DNA from: Odobenus rosmarus divergens
Lineage: Eukaryota > Chordata > Mammalia > Carnivora > Odobenidae
Length of the DNA: 64,000 nucleotides
Assembly (NCBI RefSeq): GCF_000321225.1
Contig: NW_004451506.1
Span: 197,214-261,213 of the forward strand
Direction: 5' to 3'
Shown here: one piece after another, positions 10,960 through 23,094 of the stretch
Layout of the letters: every line of letters starts with the position of its first letter
Position numbering within the stretch: position 1 is the stretch's first letter
Notes under the pieces: model-generated
What the model was told of the DNA's origin: nothing
The model's database searches: none
The model's input: only the letters and a program-made list of their open reading frames with translations
Position numbers and translations under genes: made by a program

Positions 10960-13900
10960 TCCACACAAGTGAAATCATATGATATCTGTCTTCCTCTGAC
11001 TGACTTATTTCACTTAGCATTATACTCTCTAGCTCCATCGATGTTGTTGCAAATAGCAAGATTTCATTCTTTTTTTACAGCTGAATAATAGTCCATTGTA
11101 GATATATACCACTCCTTCTTTATCCTTTCATCTATCAATGTACACTTGGGTTGCTTCCATAGTTTGGCTATCGTAAATAATCCTGCAATAAACATAGGGG
11201 TGCATCTATCCTTTCAAATTAGTGTTTCTGTATTCTTTGGGTAAATACCCAGGAGTGCAATTACTGGATCATATGGTAGTTCTACTTTAACTTTTTGAGG
11301 AACCTCCATACTGTTTTCCAGAGTGGCTGCACCAGTTTGCATTTCTACCAACAGTACACGAGGGTTCCTTTTTCTCCATGTCCTCTCCAAAAACTGTTGT
11401 TTCTTGTGTTTTTGATTTTAGCCATTCTGACAGGTGTGAGGTGGTATGTGATTGTGGTTTTAATTTGTATTTCCTGATGGTGAGTGATGTTGCCCATCTT
11501 TTCATGTGTCTCTTGGCCATCTGAATGTTTTCATTGGAGAAATATCTGCTGTTGTCTTCTGCCCATTTTTAAATTAGCTTATTTGTTTTGGGGTGTTGAG
11601 CTGTATAAGTTCTTTATGTATTTTCCATATGAAACCTTAATTGGCTATGTCATTTGAAAATATCTTCTCCCATTCCATAGGTTGCCTTTTAATTTCATTG
11701 ATTGTGCAGAAGCTTTTTTATTTTGATATAGTTCCAGTAGTTTATTTTTGCTTTTGTTTCCCTTGCCTCAGGAGACATATCTAGAAAAAAGTTGCTACAG
11801 CCAATGTCAGAGAAGTTACTGCTTGTGTTCTCTTCTAGGACTTTTATGGCTTCATGTCTTACATGTAGGTCTTTAATCCATTTTGAACTGATTTTTGTAT
11901 ATGGTATAAGAAAGTAGTCCAGTTTTCCCACCACCATTTGTTGAAGAGACTGTCTTTTTCCCACTGGATGTTCTTTTCTGCTTTGTTGATGATTAATTGA
12001 CCATATAGTTGTAGGTTTATTTCTGGGTTTTCTAGTCTGTTCCATGGATCTATGTGATTGTTTTTGTGCCAGTACCATAGTGTTTTGATTACTACAGTTT
12101 TGTAAAATAACTTGAAGTATGGAATTATGGTGTTTTGAGCTTTGCTTTTCTTTGTCAAGATTGCTTTGTCTCTTGGAGGTCTTTTGTGGTACCATACAAA
12201 TTTTAGAACTATTCTAGTTTTTTGAAAAATGCTGTTAGTATTTTGATAGGGATTGCATTAAATCTGTAGATTGCTTTGGGTAGTATAGACATTTTAATAA
12301 TATTCATTCTTCCAACCCATGAGCATGGAATGTCTTTCCATTTCTTTGTGTCCTCTTCAATTTCTTTCATCAGTGTCTTATAGTTTTCAGAGTACAGGTC
12401 TTTCACCTCGTTGGTTAGGTTTATTCCTAGGTAACTTATTATTTTTGGTACAACTGTAACCGGGATTGTTTTCCTAATTTCTCTTTCTGCTGCTTCACTA
12501 TTGGTGTATAGAAATGGAACAGATTTCTGTACCTTGATTTTGTATCCTGTGACTTTAATTTATCAGTTCTAGCAGTTTTTTTTTTTTTGTGGACTGTTTC
12601 AAGTTTTCTATATATAGTACTATGTCATCTGCAAATAGTGAAAGTTTTAATTTTCCTTGCCAATTTGGATGCCTTCTATTTCTTTTTGTTGTCTGATTGC
12701 TGTGGCTAGGACTTCCAGTACTATGGTGAATAAAAGTGGTGAGAGTGGACAAATTTGTCTAATGATATAATGTATGGTGATTAACATAATAAAATAAAAT
12801 TTAAAAAAAAGCTCTCCATTTTTCCCATTAAGAAAGATGTTAGCTGCGAGTTTTTCATATGGCCTTTATTATGTTAAGGTATATTCCCTCTAAACCCACT
12901 TTGTTGAGGGCTTTTATCATGAATGGATGCTATACTTTGTCAAATGCTTTTTCTACATCTATTGAAACGATCAGATGGTTTTTACCCTTTCTCTTATTGA
13001 TGTGATGTATCATGTTGATTGATTTGTGAATACTGAACCACCCTTGCAACCAAGAAATAAATCCTACTTGATCATGGTGAATGATTTTTTTAATATATTG
13101 TTAGATTGGGTTTGCTAGTATTTTGTTGAGGAGTGTTGCGTCTATGTTCATCAGGGATATTGGCCTGTAGTTTTCTTCTTTAGTGATTTCTTTATTTGGT
13201 TTTGGTATCAGGATAATGCTGGACTCATAGAATGAATTTGGAAGTTTTCCTTCCTCTTCTATTTTTTGGAATAGTTTGAGAAGAATGGGTATTAACTCTT
13301 CTTTAAATGTTTGGTGGAATTCACCTGTGAAGCCATCTGGTCTTGGCCTTTTGTTTGTTGGGAATTTTTTGATTACTATTTCAATTTCTTTTTTGGTGAT
13401 AGGTCTGTTCAAATTTTCTATTTCTTCCTATTTCAGTTTTGGTAGTTGATATGTTTCTAGGAATTTATCCATTCCTTCTAGGTTATCTAATTTGTTGGCA
13501 TATAGTTTTTGATAATATTCTCCTATAATTGTTAGTATTTCTGTGGCATTGGTTGTTATTTCTCCTTTTGCATTTGTATTTTATTTATTTGAGTCCTTTG
13601 TCTTTTTTTTTCCTAAGTCTGGCTAGAGGTTTACCCATTTTATTGATCTTTTTCAAAGATTCAGCTCCTGGTTTTATTGATCTGTACTATTTTCTTTTTT
13701 TTTAGTTTCTATGTCATTTAATTCTGCTCTAATCTTTATTATTCACTTCCTCCTGTTGGTTTTAGGTTTTGTTTATTGTTCTTCTTCTACCCCTTTTAGG
13801 TATAAGGTTAGGTTGTTTGAGATTTTTCTTGATTCCAGGCCTATATTGCTATAAACTTCCCTCTGAGAACTGCTTTTGCTACATCCCAAAGGTTTTGGAC

Positions 13901-14720
13901 CCTTGTGGTTTCATTTTCATGTGTTTCCATGTACTTGTTAATTTCTTATTTCCTGGTTGACCAATTCATTGTTTAGTGGCACGTTATTTGACCTTCATGT
14001 ATTTGTGGTCTTTCTAGATTTTTTTCTTGTGGTTGACTTCTAGTTTCATAATTTGTGGTCAGAAAAGGTGCATGGTATGACTCTAATCTTGAATTAGTTG
14101 AGGTTTATTTTGTGGGCTAATACGTGATTTATTCTGAAGAATGACTCATGTGTGCTTGAAAAGGATGTGCATTCTGTTTTAGGATGGAATGTTCTGAATT
14201 TATCTATTAAATCCATCTGGTCCAGTACGTCCCTTCAAAGCCATTGTTTACTTGTTTATTTTCTGTTTAGATGATATGTCCATTGATGTAAGTGGGGTGT
14301 TTAAGTTCCTTACTATTATTTTATTAATTAGTTCCTTTGTGTTTGTTATTAACTGTTTTATGTACTTGGATGCTCCTATGTTGGGTGCATAAATATTTAC
14401 AATTGTTATATCTTCTTGTTGGATTGTCCCCTTTATTATTTTATAGTGCTCTTGTCTCTTGTTATAGTTTGTTTTAAAGTCTATTTTGTCCAATATAAGT
14501 ACTGCTACTCTAGCTTTCTTTGACTTCACCATTTGCATGGTAGATGTTTCTCCATCCTCTCACTTTCAAACTGCAGGTGTCTTTAGATTTAAAATGAGTC
14601 TCTTATAAGCAGCATTTAGATGGGTGTTTTTTTTTTTAATCCCATCTGTCACCCTATGTCCTTTGATTAGAGCAGTTAGTTCATTTACATTCAAAGTAAT
14701 TACTGATAGCTATGTATTTA
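10960..14720 (-). pseudogene. Broken L1 ORF2 (endonuclease-reverse transcriptase)
   Basis: Minus-strand pieces keep clear L1 ORF2 motifs in order. The endonuclease region has KKARVAVLILDKIDFKT and TIVNIYAPNIGASKY (about 14248-14538). The reverse-transcriptase region has [15 protein letters not shown] and [11 protein letters not shown], then [17 protein letters not shown] (13101-13412). The catalytic block reads LSLFADDIVLY (near 12640). Downstream thumb/C-terminal segments include [17 protein letters not shown] and the ISLVWNLRN end near 10960. The pieces lie in different frames with stops between them. A roughly 50-bp insertion replaces normal sequence at 12761-12811. The FADD active-site motif is intact, but the protein as a whole is not. 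Confidence 0.88.
12761..12811 (+). mobile_element. Roughly 50-bp L1 3'-end chip inside L1 ORF2
   Basis: A plus-strand AATGATATAATGTATGGTGA segment followed by an AATAAAATTTAAAAAAAA tail interrupts the minus-strand L1. It closely matches the end of the element at 10055-10502. About 20 bp of expected ORF2 sequence (judged from related L1s) is missing at the site, and no target duplication is seen. Confidence 0.75.
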
Positions 14721-15115
14721 TTATCATTTTATTATTTGTTTTGTGGTTGTTTCTGAAGATTTCTCTGATCTTTTCTTCTTGTCTTTCATGTTTTGCTGAT
14801 TTGCTTTAGTGATATATTTGGATTTCTTTGTCTTTATTCTTTGTATATTTATTAGTGGTTTTTAATATATGGTTACCATTACATTTGTATATAACCTCCT
14901 CTGCATATAGTAGTCCATATTATGTTGATGCTAGTTTAAATCTGAACACATTCTTTTCTCCTCTCATCCCCATGTTTTAGGTATGTGTTGTTATATTCGA
15001 CATCCTTTTATTTTGTGCGTTCCTTGACTGATTTTTTTTTTTTTTACAGAAATATTCGCTTTTACTGCTTTTGTTTCCTACCTTTATACTGTCACTTTTG
15101 GTCTCTCCTTTTCAC

Positions 15116-15987
15116 TCAAAGAGTCCCCTTTAATGTTTCTTGTAGTGCTGTTTCAATGGTCATGAATGCCTTTAGTTTTTGTTTATCTGGGAAACTATCT
15201 CTCCTTCTATTCTGAATGACAGTTTTGCTGGATAGAGTATTCTTGGCTGCAGATTTTTCCCATTTAGCGCTTTGAATATATCATGCCATTCCCTTCTGGC
15301 TTTGAAAGTTTCTTCTGAAAAATCCCCTGCTAGCCTTACAGGTTTTCCCTTCTAAGTTACTGTGTTCTTTTGTCTTGCTGCTTTTACAATTTTTTCTTTA
15401 CTGCTATATTTTTGCCATACAATTTGTCTTGGTGTGGATCTGCTTTTGTTGATTTTGATGCAAGGTCTCTGTGCCTCCTGGATCTGGATATCTGTTTCCT
15501 TCCCCAGATTAGGGAAGTTTACAGCTATTATTTCTTTGAATATATTTTCTGCCCTCCTTTTCTCTCTTCTTCTTCTGGAACTTCTATAATGTGAATGTTA
15601 TTACATTTGTTGGGAGTCACTGAGTTCCCTAAGACTATTCTCATTTTGCATAATTCTTTTTGCTCTCTTTTGTTCAGCTTGATGACTTAACATTACTTTG
15701 TCTTATAGGTCATTAACTCATTCCTCTGCTTCTTCAGCCTGCTGTTCATTCCACCAAGTGTGTTTCTCATTCATTTATTGAGCCCTTTATCTCTCTATGT
15801 TATTCCTTATCTCTGTGTTAAAAGTCTCACTCATATATTCCACTCTTTTCTCAAGTCTAGTGAATATCCATATGATCATTGCTTAAAATACTCCATCAGG
15901 AATGTTACTTACATCTATTTCACTAAGATATCTGGCCATGGCCTCGTCCTGTTCTTTAATTTGGGATAAATTTCTCTGTCTTCTCAT
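15116..15987 (-). pseudogene. Broken L1 ORF1 (RNA-binding chaperone protein)
   Basis: Minus-strand ATG at 15987 begins MRRQRNLSQIKEQ, followed by KAMIIWIFTRLEKRVE and SETFNTEIRNNIER, typical of the L1 ORF1 N-terminal region before the coiled coil. Further on, in other frames, come NFPNLGKET, then IQIQEAQRP and RREWHDIFKALNGKNL, then RILYPAKLSFR, the RRM/C-terminal domain signatures. The expected terminal TGA lies at 15116-15118. The span is 872 nt, not a multiple of three, and the motifs fall in different frames with internal stops. The family protein binds L1 RNA as a trimer; this copy cannot make it. Confidence 0.85.
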
Positions 15988-16051
15988 TTTTGTCTAAGTC
16001 TTTGTGCCTGTTTCTCTGTGTTAGGAAAGTCAACTATATCTCCTGTTTTTG

Positions 16052-16250
16052 TTTTTTTTTTTAAGATTTTATTTATTTATTTGAGAGAGAGTGCTTGGGG
16101 GAAGGGCAGAAGAGGAGGGAGAGGGAGACAGAATCTCAAGCAGATTCCATGCTGAGCCCGATGTGGGGCTCCATCCCACAACCCTGAGATCATGACCTGA
16201 GCCAAAACCAAGAATTGGATGCCTAAATGACTGAGGTGCTCAGGTGCCCC
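16052..16250 (-). mobile_element. Carnivore tRNA-derived SINE, inserted in the L1 upstream of ORF1
   Basis: The reverse complement has the GGGGCACCTGAG head, the CTGAGATCATGACCTGAGCC-like tRNA body on the plus strand, and an AAATAAATAAAATCTT tail. It is flanked by a direct repeat: TATATCTCCTGTTTTTG at 16035-16051 and TACATCTCCTGTTTTTG at 16251-16267, 16 of 17 identical. L1 sequence resumes on both sides, so the SINE is younger than the L1 and sits about 65 bp from the L1 ORF1 start. Confidence 0.95.
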
Positions 16251-17317
16251 TACATCTCCTGTTTTTGAAGAAGAGGTCCTGTAGTGCCCTACCATGTAGT
16301 GTCCCCTGTTCTCCAAGGCCTGGCACTTCCAAGAATGTCTCCAGTGTGTGTTGCGTGTGCTCTGCTGCTTTGTCCTGGTCACTTTATCCTTCAGGCCAGT
16401 TGTCTGCAGAGGCTCTCTTTGCCTGTTGTGAGCACTGTTTGGTCCCTGGACTGAATGTGGCATATTTTAAGTAGGTTTGCTCGGTCTGTTTATGAAATGA
16501 GACCTGTCACCACTACCCCCAAAACTGAGGCTCTGCAAAAGTCCCCTGTTGGGAGACATAGTGTGAGTAGGGTTTTAGGCTGGTGTTCTGGGGGTAGGGA
16601 GGCCCCCTATGCTGGGACTGAGGAAAGTGTGACTGGGAGGGGCAGTTCCAACAAAGGGCAGGGCTTGATGTAAGCAAGTTAGGCAGTGAGTGTTTGCCTT
16701 GCACTTATGCTGAGGGACGGGGAAGGGAAATGGCACTGGCCACTTTGTTCCCAGAGGGGTCTCCCTTTGAAAGCTGACCCTCTGGGACATGCTCCAAGAT
16801 GAGTGAATAGCCTCCCCATTGTAGGTCCTAGGTGCTCTTCAGATTACTGTTTCCATGCTGTATGTCTGCAGGCTGTTTGCTCTGCCTTTTCTCCAAGAGC
16901 AGTACAATGTTCTCCAGGCTCTATCCCAGCCAAGCTTGCTGACCTTTAAAACTTCAGGCTTTAAGCCCTGCTGGTTGCAAGAACTCATGAAATTTGGCTC
17001 TTCTCGCTTACCAAGCCAAATGCAACAGGAATTCATTCTCCCCATGCACTCACTCCCTGTTAATCTGTCTCTTGCCCTTCTCCATGACTGTGGCTCCCTC
17101 CTTTCCACAGAAGCTATGTGTTTATCTCCCAAACTGTGTTTCCACACTTCTTACCTTCTTCATTGTGGCCTCTTCTCCTCCTTTAATTGTGGGGTTTATT
17201 CTGCCATTCTTCAGGTCAATTTCTGGAGTATTTAGGATGATTGATAGTTATCTAGTTATATTCATGGGACAAGGCAAGTCTAGGGTCCTCCTACTCCACG
17301 GCTATCTTCCTGGGATT
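16251..17317 (-). promoter_or_regulatory. L1 5' UTR (internal promoter region of the element)
   Basis: About 1.07 kb of GC-richer, CT-biased sequence (on the plus strand) between the SINE and the L1 5' end. It stands out from the AT-rich intron around it. The outer end on the minus strand begins near GGAAGATAGCCGTGGAG and continues with GTAGGAGGACCCTAG, a form I recognise from carnivore L1 5' ends. In the family this region carries the RNA polymerase II internal promoter. Activity of this copy is unknown and, given its decay, unlikely to be strong. Confidence 0.7.
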
Positions 17318-20300
17318 ACATCTACTTTTTATAAATTTTGATTTGAAGGTTTGCTGGTGAAAGTCCTCTTTCCAATGTTAACCATGCTAAGCAGAATATT
17401 CATACTGTTCTCTCCTTTTAAATGAAGGTAACACTTCTCAAACTAGGATATACAGAGGAACTTGAAAATAAGGGAGGCCCCCAGGAAAAACAACACACTA
17501 GTTTTAGATGAGGGATTATGTAATTTAACTGGTAAAAATTAAAATATTATTTTTTATTGAAATCGGCACAGACATATAATGAGTCCCAAAGCAAAAGTCA
17601 CTTGACTTCTTAAAATCAAACAACAAACTTAAAAAAAAAAATCTGTGTTTGAGGCAGTTAGCCTCAGGCGATGTCTCTAAGGCCTCAATGGGGTGAATTT
17701 GTTCTCCACCAGAATAGGAGTGTTTCCAAGGAAAAAGTCTGAAAACATGAAAATATACAGAGCTATAACATTTTGGAATAAATCATTTTATCAGATTAAT
17801 GTATGTACATATTAAGAACCTGAAGGAATGAGATATCAGGCACACATTGGCAAGCTGCTACTATATTGAACAGCACAGCATATAGTCCCTGTCGTCAGTC
17901 ACTAAAACACAAGGAATCTCTAAGAAAATCAAAGATGGTTATTTAGATTGCCTTCCATCAGCAAGTTTCCCTTCAAGGCCTCTAATCTTTCAAGTAGATC
18001 AATTGCAAGGCTTAAAGACATTGGAAAATATGCCCAGTTTTCAAAGAGCAAAATAACACATAAGAGCCAAAGAGTGATATATTTATGAAGGCAAAGTCTT
18101 TAACAAGTACTACACTTCTTGTGATGTCTTGTTGTTTTAATCAATAAACCTAGAACTGAGATGATGAGCATCATAACTACTCAGCCTGTAGGACATGGTA
18201 TGATCCTTTGCAATACATTTTTAGATGAATGTTTTTTCTTGGCGACCTCCATGAAATGCTCTAAACCTATAAGCTCATCCTAACACAAGATCTTTTTATT
18301 TGACTAATACTGTCCTATTTTTTTAAGCCTCCTTACAATATTTTGCTTTTATTTTCATTTTGTGGCTTAAATCAATAGCATCCATGGCTTTCCTACTTGG
18401 CCCTTCCTCAGAATGTCTGTATCGTTTCCTTCCTAGGAGGTAGGTAGGAGATCAAGACTGTCTAGTTTAGATGAAGTCTTTCTTAAAGGCAGATGGGATG
18501 AATATTGGGGACCCATGTACTTTTTGGAGAGAATCATTCACAAATAAATGTCAATGTCCCTTCCCAGTGTCCCCAACCCAAATACCCTCTACTTAGCATT
18601 TCTAAACCATCACCTGATGGAGAGTGGGCCAAGGGATGGGGTTGCCAGACAGAGGTGAACATGGAATAAACAAACAGAACAGGTATAAGAACTAAGTCTC
18701 AATAGACACAAAGGCAGAGATCCAGATTCTGAAAATACTCAGCAAGAGAATATTTCTCTGTGGTCAGGGGAAGGAAGCTCTGACATATTCATACCAACTC
18801 ACAGGCCTGGCCAGAAGAGCCAGGGCCCCTTTATTTCCTGGTTACTAACATGGAATTATAATAGAAAGCAAACGAAGAATGGTAGGTTGAACTAGAAGCT
18901 CTGCTACCCCACAGTCCACTCGGCACACTACGAATAAATAAACCGTTTCCTGGATGTGAAGTCCTCATGGGGAAGACAGCCCATGCCCTCACATTGAAAG
19001 CAGCTCTATGAGTATTTTGTCAATGTTCCTTTTTCTATCTGCCTTCCCTCTTTTACCCTCCAGCTTTAGGGATGAGGACCATAGCAAAAACACCACCTTC
19101 AATAAGCAAAGGTGACCATCCATCCTACTCAGGAAGAGGAAGAGAAAATCGAAGTCTCTGGTTTCTAGCTATTTATATCAATTCTGAATGTTCTTCCCCT
19201 CTCTCTTTCATCATTCTCCTTTTATTTCTCTTTCCTTCTCCTTACTGCAGCCCTGAGCGTTCCCTGGGCTTATCTCACCCACCTTCCTCACACTTTGGTA
19301 GAACCCAATCTCTCTGTAAAACAGCCTCCCATCATGTGCTAATTAATGCTCTTGTTCCAACTGAAGAACACCAGGAACATTCAGGTGTGGGCCAAGTTCT
19401 CTGGGTTGGATGCTGTTCCTTGCCTGTTCCATTACTGCTAGTTGTCTGTTACCAAACTCCTGAGAAGTAGCCCAAATGGAAACTGATTTCCCAGCTGGAT
19501 ACCTCTTCCAGGCACATTTCAAGAGTCTACATCACTGCTGCAGAAACACCAACTTTATTTTTCCTTAGTTTTACCTTGAAGTAATGATGCTACACAAATT
19601 CAATTTGTTTCTTGAAACTGTTGATAGATAAAGAATTTTCATTTAAGTAAGCCAAGGAATGATTTAATGTGATTTGAAAGCATGGGTGTAGATGATCATC
19701 TCTGGCAATAGCTTTTCTCCCTTGAGATTCCCTCAAGGACATGCACTGCCTGGAGTACTGTTATGTCCACCCTATGACATCATTGAGAGCTTGAGGGAGA
19801 AATAATGAGATCACAGATCTGGGTGACAACTTCATGACCATTAACTCTCACACCAGAGCATCCCTAACTAGGTAAAACAGAACCAGAAATCCCTCAGCAC
19901 TGAGAATCTCCATCAACGAAACAATCCTCTCTTTGTTTGCTTTTCCTCCCTCTAATTATGAATATTGCTTTTAAGACAATAAACAAAGCACATACAGTAA
20001 AAGAGCTGTGGAGAATGGGAGCCAGAGAGATGAAAGTTACAGCAACCATACAAAGTGGCATTGAGATGAGAGAGACAAACACATTCTCTATTCAAGTGGT
20101 CACAAACCCATTCAGGGAATGCCAAATAGCCTCAAAGGTAACATTCACCACAAATGAGGTGGGTGTGTGTTGGGGGGGGAGGGGTTGTGCCGCGAAAAGA
20201 GCAAAATCGAAGGAAGGAGAGCGAGATGGGTATTTGTGTGGAGATAACGAAATAAGACCCAGAACCTAAATAATAAAGGCTGTTTGGTAATTTCTCCATT

Positions 20301-21041
20301 TGATGTAAATTTCCTCTAATTCCCTTCAGGCTCCTAATTTCCTATTCTTCGAGAATCTCCTAACCAAATATATACCTGATGATCCTCACATGAGCTGTAC
20401 TTGAAATAATTTCTGGGTTTTTTAAAATAAGTTCCTGTATTTAGTTGGCATTTAAAAAATACCACTGTTTTACCACTGGCTTGTAACAATTCGATTTCTC
20501 CTATCCATCCTCCACAAGCAGTTTGGGGAGGAGGAAGCCCCTAAGGGCCCTTTGAGCTTGAAATTGTACTGCCACCTAATGTTCATGCCTGAGAACTGCA
20601 ACAAAATGAGTGGAAAGGCTTTTTGAAATCTGAGGGGAAAGATGAGGACAAATGGGCAAAAAGTGGGCAGTAGACACAGGGAAGAAACAGACAGAGATGG
20701 TGTTGAAGAAACCAACACTGACCAAGTTCATTCAGCATGAAAACTTGACCATCACACTTTGTTACCTAAAATATGAACATTCCTGGGAAACATTTTAGCG
20801 TTTTTGAAGACATGAAAATAATTGTTTATTGGACACAGCACAGCCGTGCAGGTACAAAAGATGTGATACTTCACATTAGAAATCAGTTTTTGCAATATAG
20901 TTGCCTGTTTTTAAAAAAAGGGGGGGAGAGTAAAGGAACAGAAAAGGCATGTTATTCTGAAATCAAACCAAAGGAGATACACCTGCAGAGAGCCAATAGG
21001 GAGTATCAGTAGGGAGAACCTGTTAGCAAAAGCCACTGGCT

Positions 21042-21244
21042 TGGGCGCCTGAGGGGCTCAGTCATTAAGCATCTGCCTTCGGCTCAGGTCATGGTCCCAG
21101 CGTCCTGGGATCGAGGCCCGCGTCAGGCTCCCTGCTCGGCAGGAGGCCTGCTTCTCCCTCTCCCACTTCCCCTGCTTGTGTTCCCTCTCTTGCTGTCTCT
21201 CTGTCAAATAAATAAATAAAATCTTTTTTTTAAAAAAAAAAAAG
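21042..21244 (+). mobile_element. Carnivore tRNA-derived SINE
   Basis: GGGCGCCTGAGGGGCTCAGT head, GGCTCAGGTCATGGTCCC body, CT-rich block, TCAAATAAATAAATAAAATC tail and poly-A. Target-site duplication GCCACTGGCT is perfect at 21032-21041 and 21245-21254. It is antisense to DGKI. Confidence 0.95.
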
Positions 21245-22903
21245 GCCACTGGCTCTAGCTTAGTGACTCAGTGAATGCTGGTCAACAGCTCCTGTTGAAG
21301 CACAACTGACCTGGAGTTTTGTGAATGTGGACTTTTTTTTTTTTTAAGTGTAAATTGAAATGAAGCTCTGGGATCTGAAGGCAAATTGTTTAGTGTTAAC
21401 ACAAGAAACTTCCATGCAAGGCTATCTCACATATAACAATATTCAGGATAAGCAGTATCTACCTTGTGGGGTCGAGTTAATTGGGCAAAGGCTTACTCAC
21501 AACTAATTTTTATTTTTATTAAATAAGGACTTCTAAATCCAGCTTTAGACAATGCAAGAAAAAAAGAGGTGGGGTTGGAAGCTGCTTTGGCACTTCTCCT
21601 GAAGATAACTGTGATATATTCCAGAAGTTCTCCTATCAACATCTCCCACCTCACCTACTTCTCAGAAAAGGGAATTCATGTTCAAGATACTGGCATGGGA
21701 AACAGAATCTGAAAAGGGTCTGTCTCCTCCCCACGCTTCTGTGTCCAAGGACAGGACAGTTTCCAGGTAATATATTACAAAGAACCCAAAATAGTAAAGG
21801 AACTCTATGAGAAAATGAAAAATTAATACAAATGAATCCCAGCAAAAATGAGAACAAGAAGTGAAAGTGGGCTCCACAGACTCTATCTTTGAGAATAATA
21901 AATTCCATATGTGAATATCAGTCATGGCTATAAACTTAAATCCATTCCGGGAGTTGTCGGAGATAGAGAACTTACATTTTATCCCACTTTTAAGGAGACT
22001 CTAAGGGGTTTATGGAGTGAGACTAACATCAAAGAGAGAATTGGAGAAACTGTAAAGCAATGCTGTTGATGTTCTTATGCTTGGTGATTAGCACAAGAGC
22101 CAGAAAGGTTAGGAAAAGGGAAAACGTAGTCCTTGTCTCCCTGAATTCCAAGCAAGTAGTTTCTCCATGTTACAGGGTTGTTTCTTGTGCTGGTCTCCTC
22201 AGGGCTGTGGGCTCAGGGGTCCCCAGAGGTTCATGAGAGAAGTTCCACACTCTATACCCACCCCTTCATTTCCAAAAGCAATAAAGCGACCCCTTCTCAC
22301 CCTGACCCCACACCTGCACATACCAGGCAATTACTAGTCAACATCCCTCTGACCTGAGATTCGTGGGCAAATATTTTTGGAAGGATTTCAAATTTATCAC
22401 TCCTACTTTAAATCAATTTAATCAAATTACTCATCTAAGGCAGATGCATTGAGAAAAGAAGAGCTTGGGTGGCAGTTTGAGAAAGAAGCAAAAGGCTGAG
22501 CAGGGTAGTGTGGAGGTAAGTCAACAGGAGGCAGGTGAAACCTTGAAACAGACCCTTGAACACTGAAAGCCGTGTCCTCGGAAGGAGCAGGACAAATGGG
22601 GTGAGAAGGGGAAGGGCAGGAGGCTCGCTAGGACTGCCCTGCTCTCCCCAGCACCTCTCCCTCTGTGTTGCCTGAGTGGTCTGCCCCTCTGTGGAGGTAA
22701 GGAGGAGGGCAAGAGGCAGCCAGTACTGAGCTGACTCCTCAGGGACCTTCAGAGGAATGAGGCGATGAGGGCAGCCGGTGGTCAGGACAGAGGACTTACA
22801 TGCATCAACATTTCAGGTCACGGGTAGGTGTACCTAAATCATATTCAGGAAAAACTACAGCCTCTTCTCTCTGCTCCGATTGTTAAAATTAAAAACAAAT
22901 ATT

Positions 22904-23094
22904 TAGGGGCTGAGTCGGTTAAGCATCTGACTCTTGATTTTGGCTCAGGTCATAATCGCAGGGTCGTGAGATGGAGTCCCACTAGGAGCCCTGAGTGGGA
23001 CTCTGTGCTCAGTTCAGAGTCAGCTTGAGATTCTCTCTCTCTCTCCGCCCCTCCCCCACTCGCGCACTTACGTGCTCTCTAAAACAAATTAATT
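22904..23094 (+). mobile_element. Older carnivore SINE with a short head deletion
   Basis: Begins GGGGCTGAGTCGGTTAAGCA, lacking about 11 bases of the usual head (the CGCCTGGGTGG part). The CATCTGACTCTTGATTTTGG form and long TC block mark an older SINE subfamily. Perfect direct repeats AAACAAATATT lie at 22893-22903 and 23095-23105. Confidence 0.9.

Larger units (their letters stand above)
10695..17317 (-). mobile_element. Near full-length LINE-1 (carnivore type), in the same orientation as DGKI
   Basis: Read on the minus strand this is an L1 in order. A 5' UTR (about 17317-16251) opens with a GGAAGATAGCCG-like start and a GGAGTAGGAGGACCC block. Then come ORF1 (15987-15116), a short spacer, ORF2 (about 14720-10960), a 3' UTR and an A-rich tail (T-rich on the plus strand near 10687-10710). 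ORF1 and ORF2 are both broken by stops and frameshifts, so it cannot move by itself. A SINE (16052-16250) and a roughly 50-bp L1 chip (12761-12811) interrupt it. A weak direct repeat, TACTTTTCTGTGAATTTT at 10673-10690 against TACTTTTTATAAATTTT near 17323-17339, may be an old target-site duplication. Excluding the SINE it is about 6.4 kb, the usual full length. Confidence 0.9.

Noticed and set aside
19072..19470. 132-codon plus-strand open frame
   Set aside because: Composition is low-complexity Ser/Leu/Pro, no domain, no splice or start context; expected by chance in 64 kb. The same applies to 8153-8509, 31540-31875, 50810-51112 and 55181-55576.
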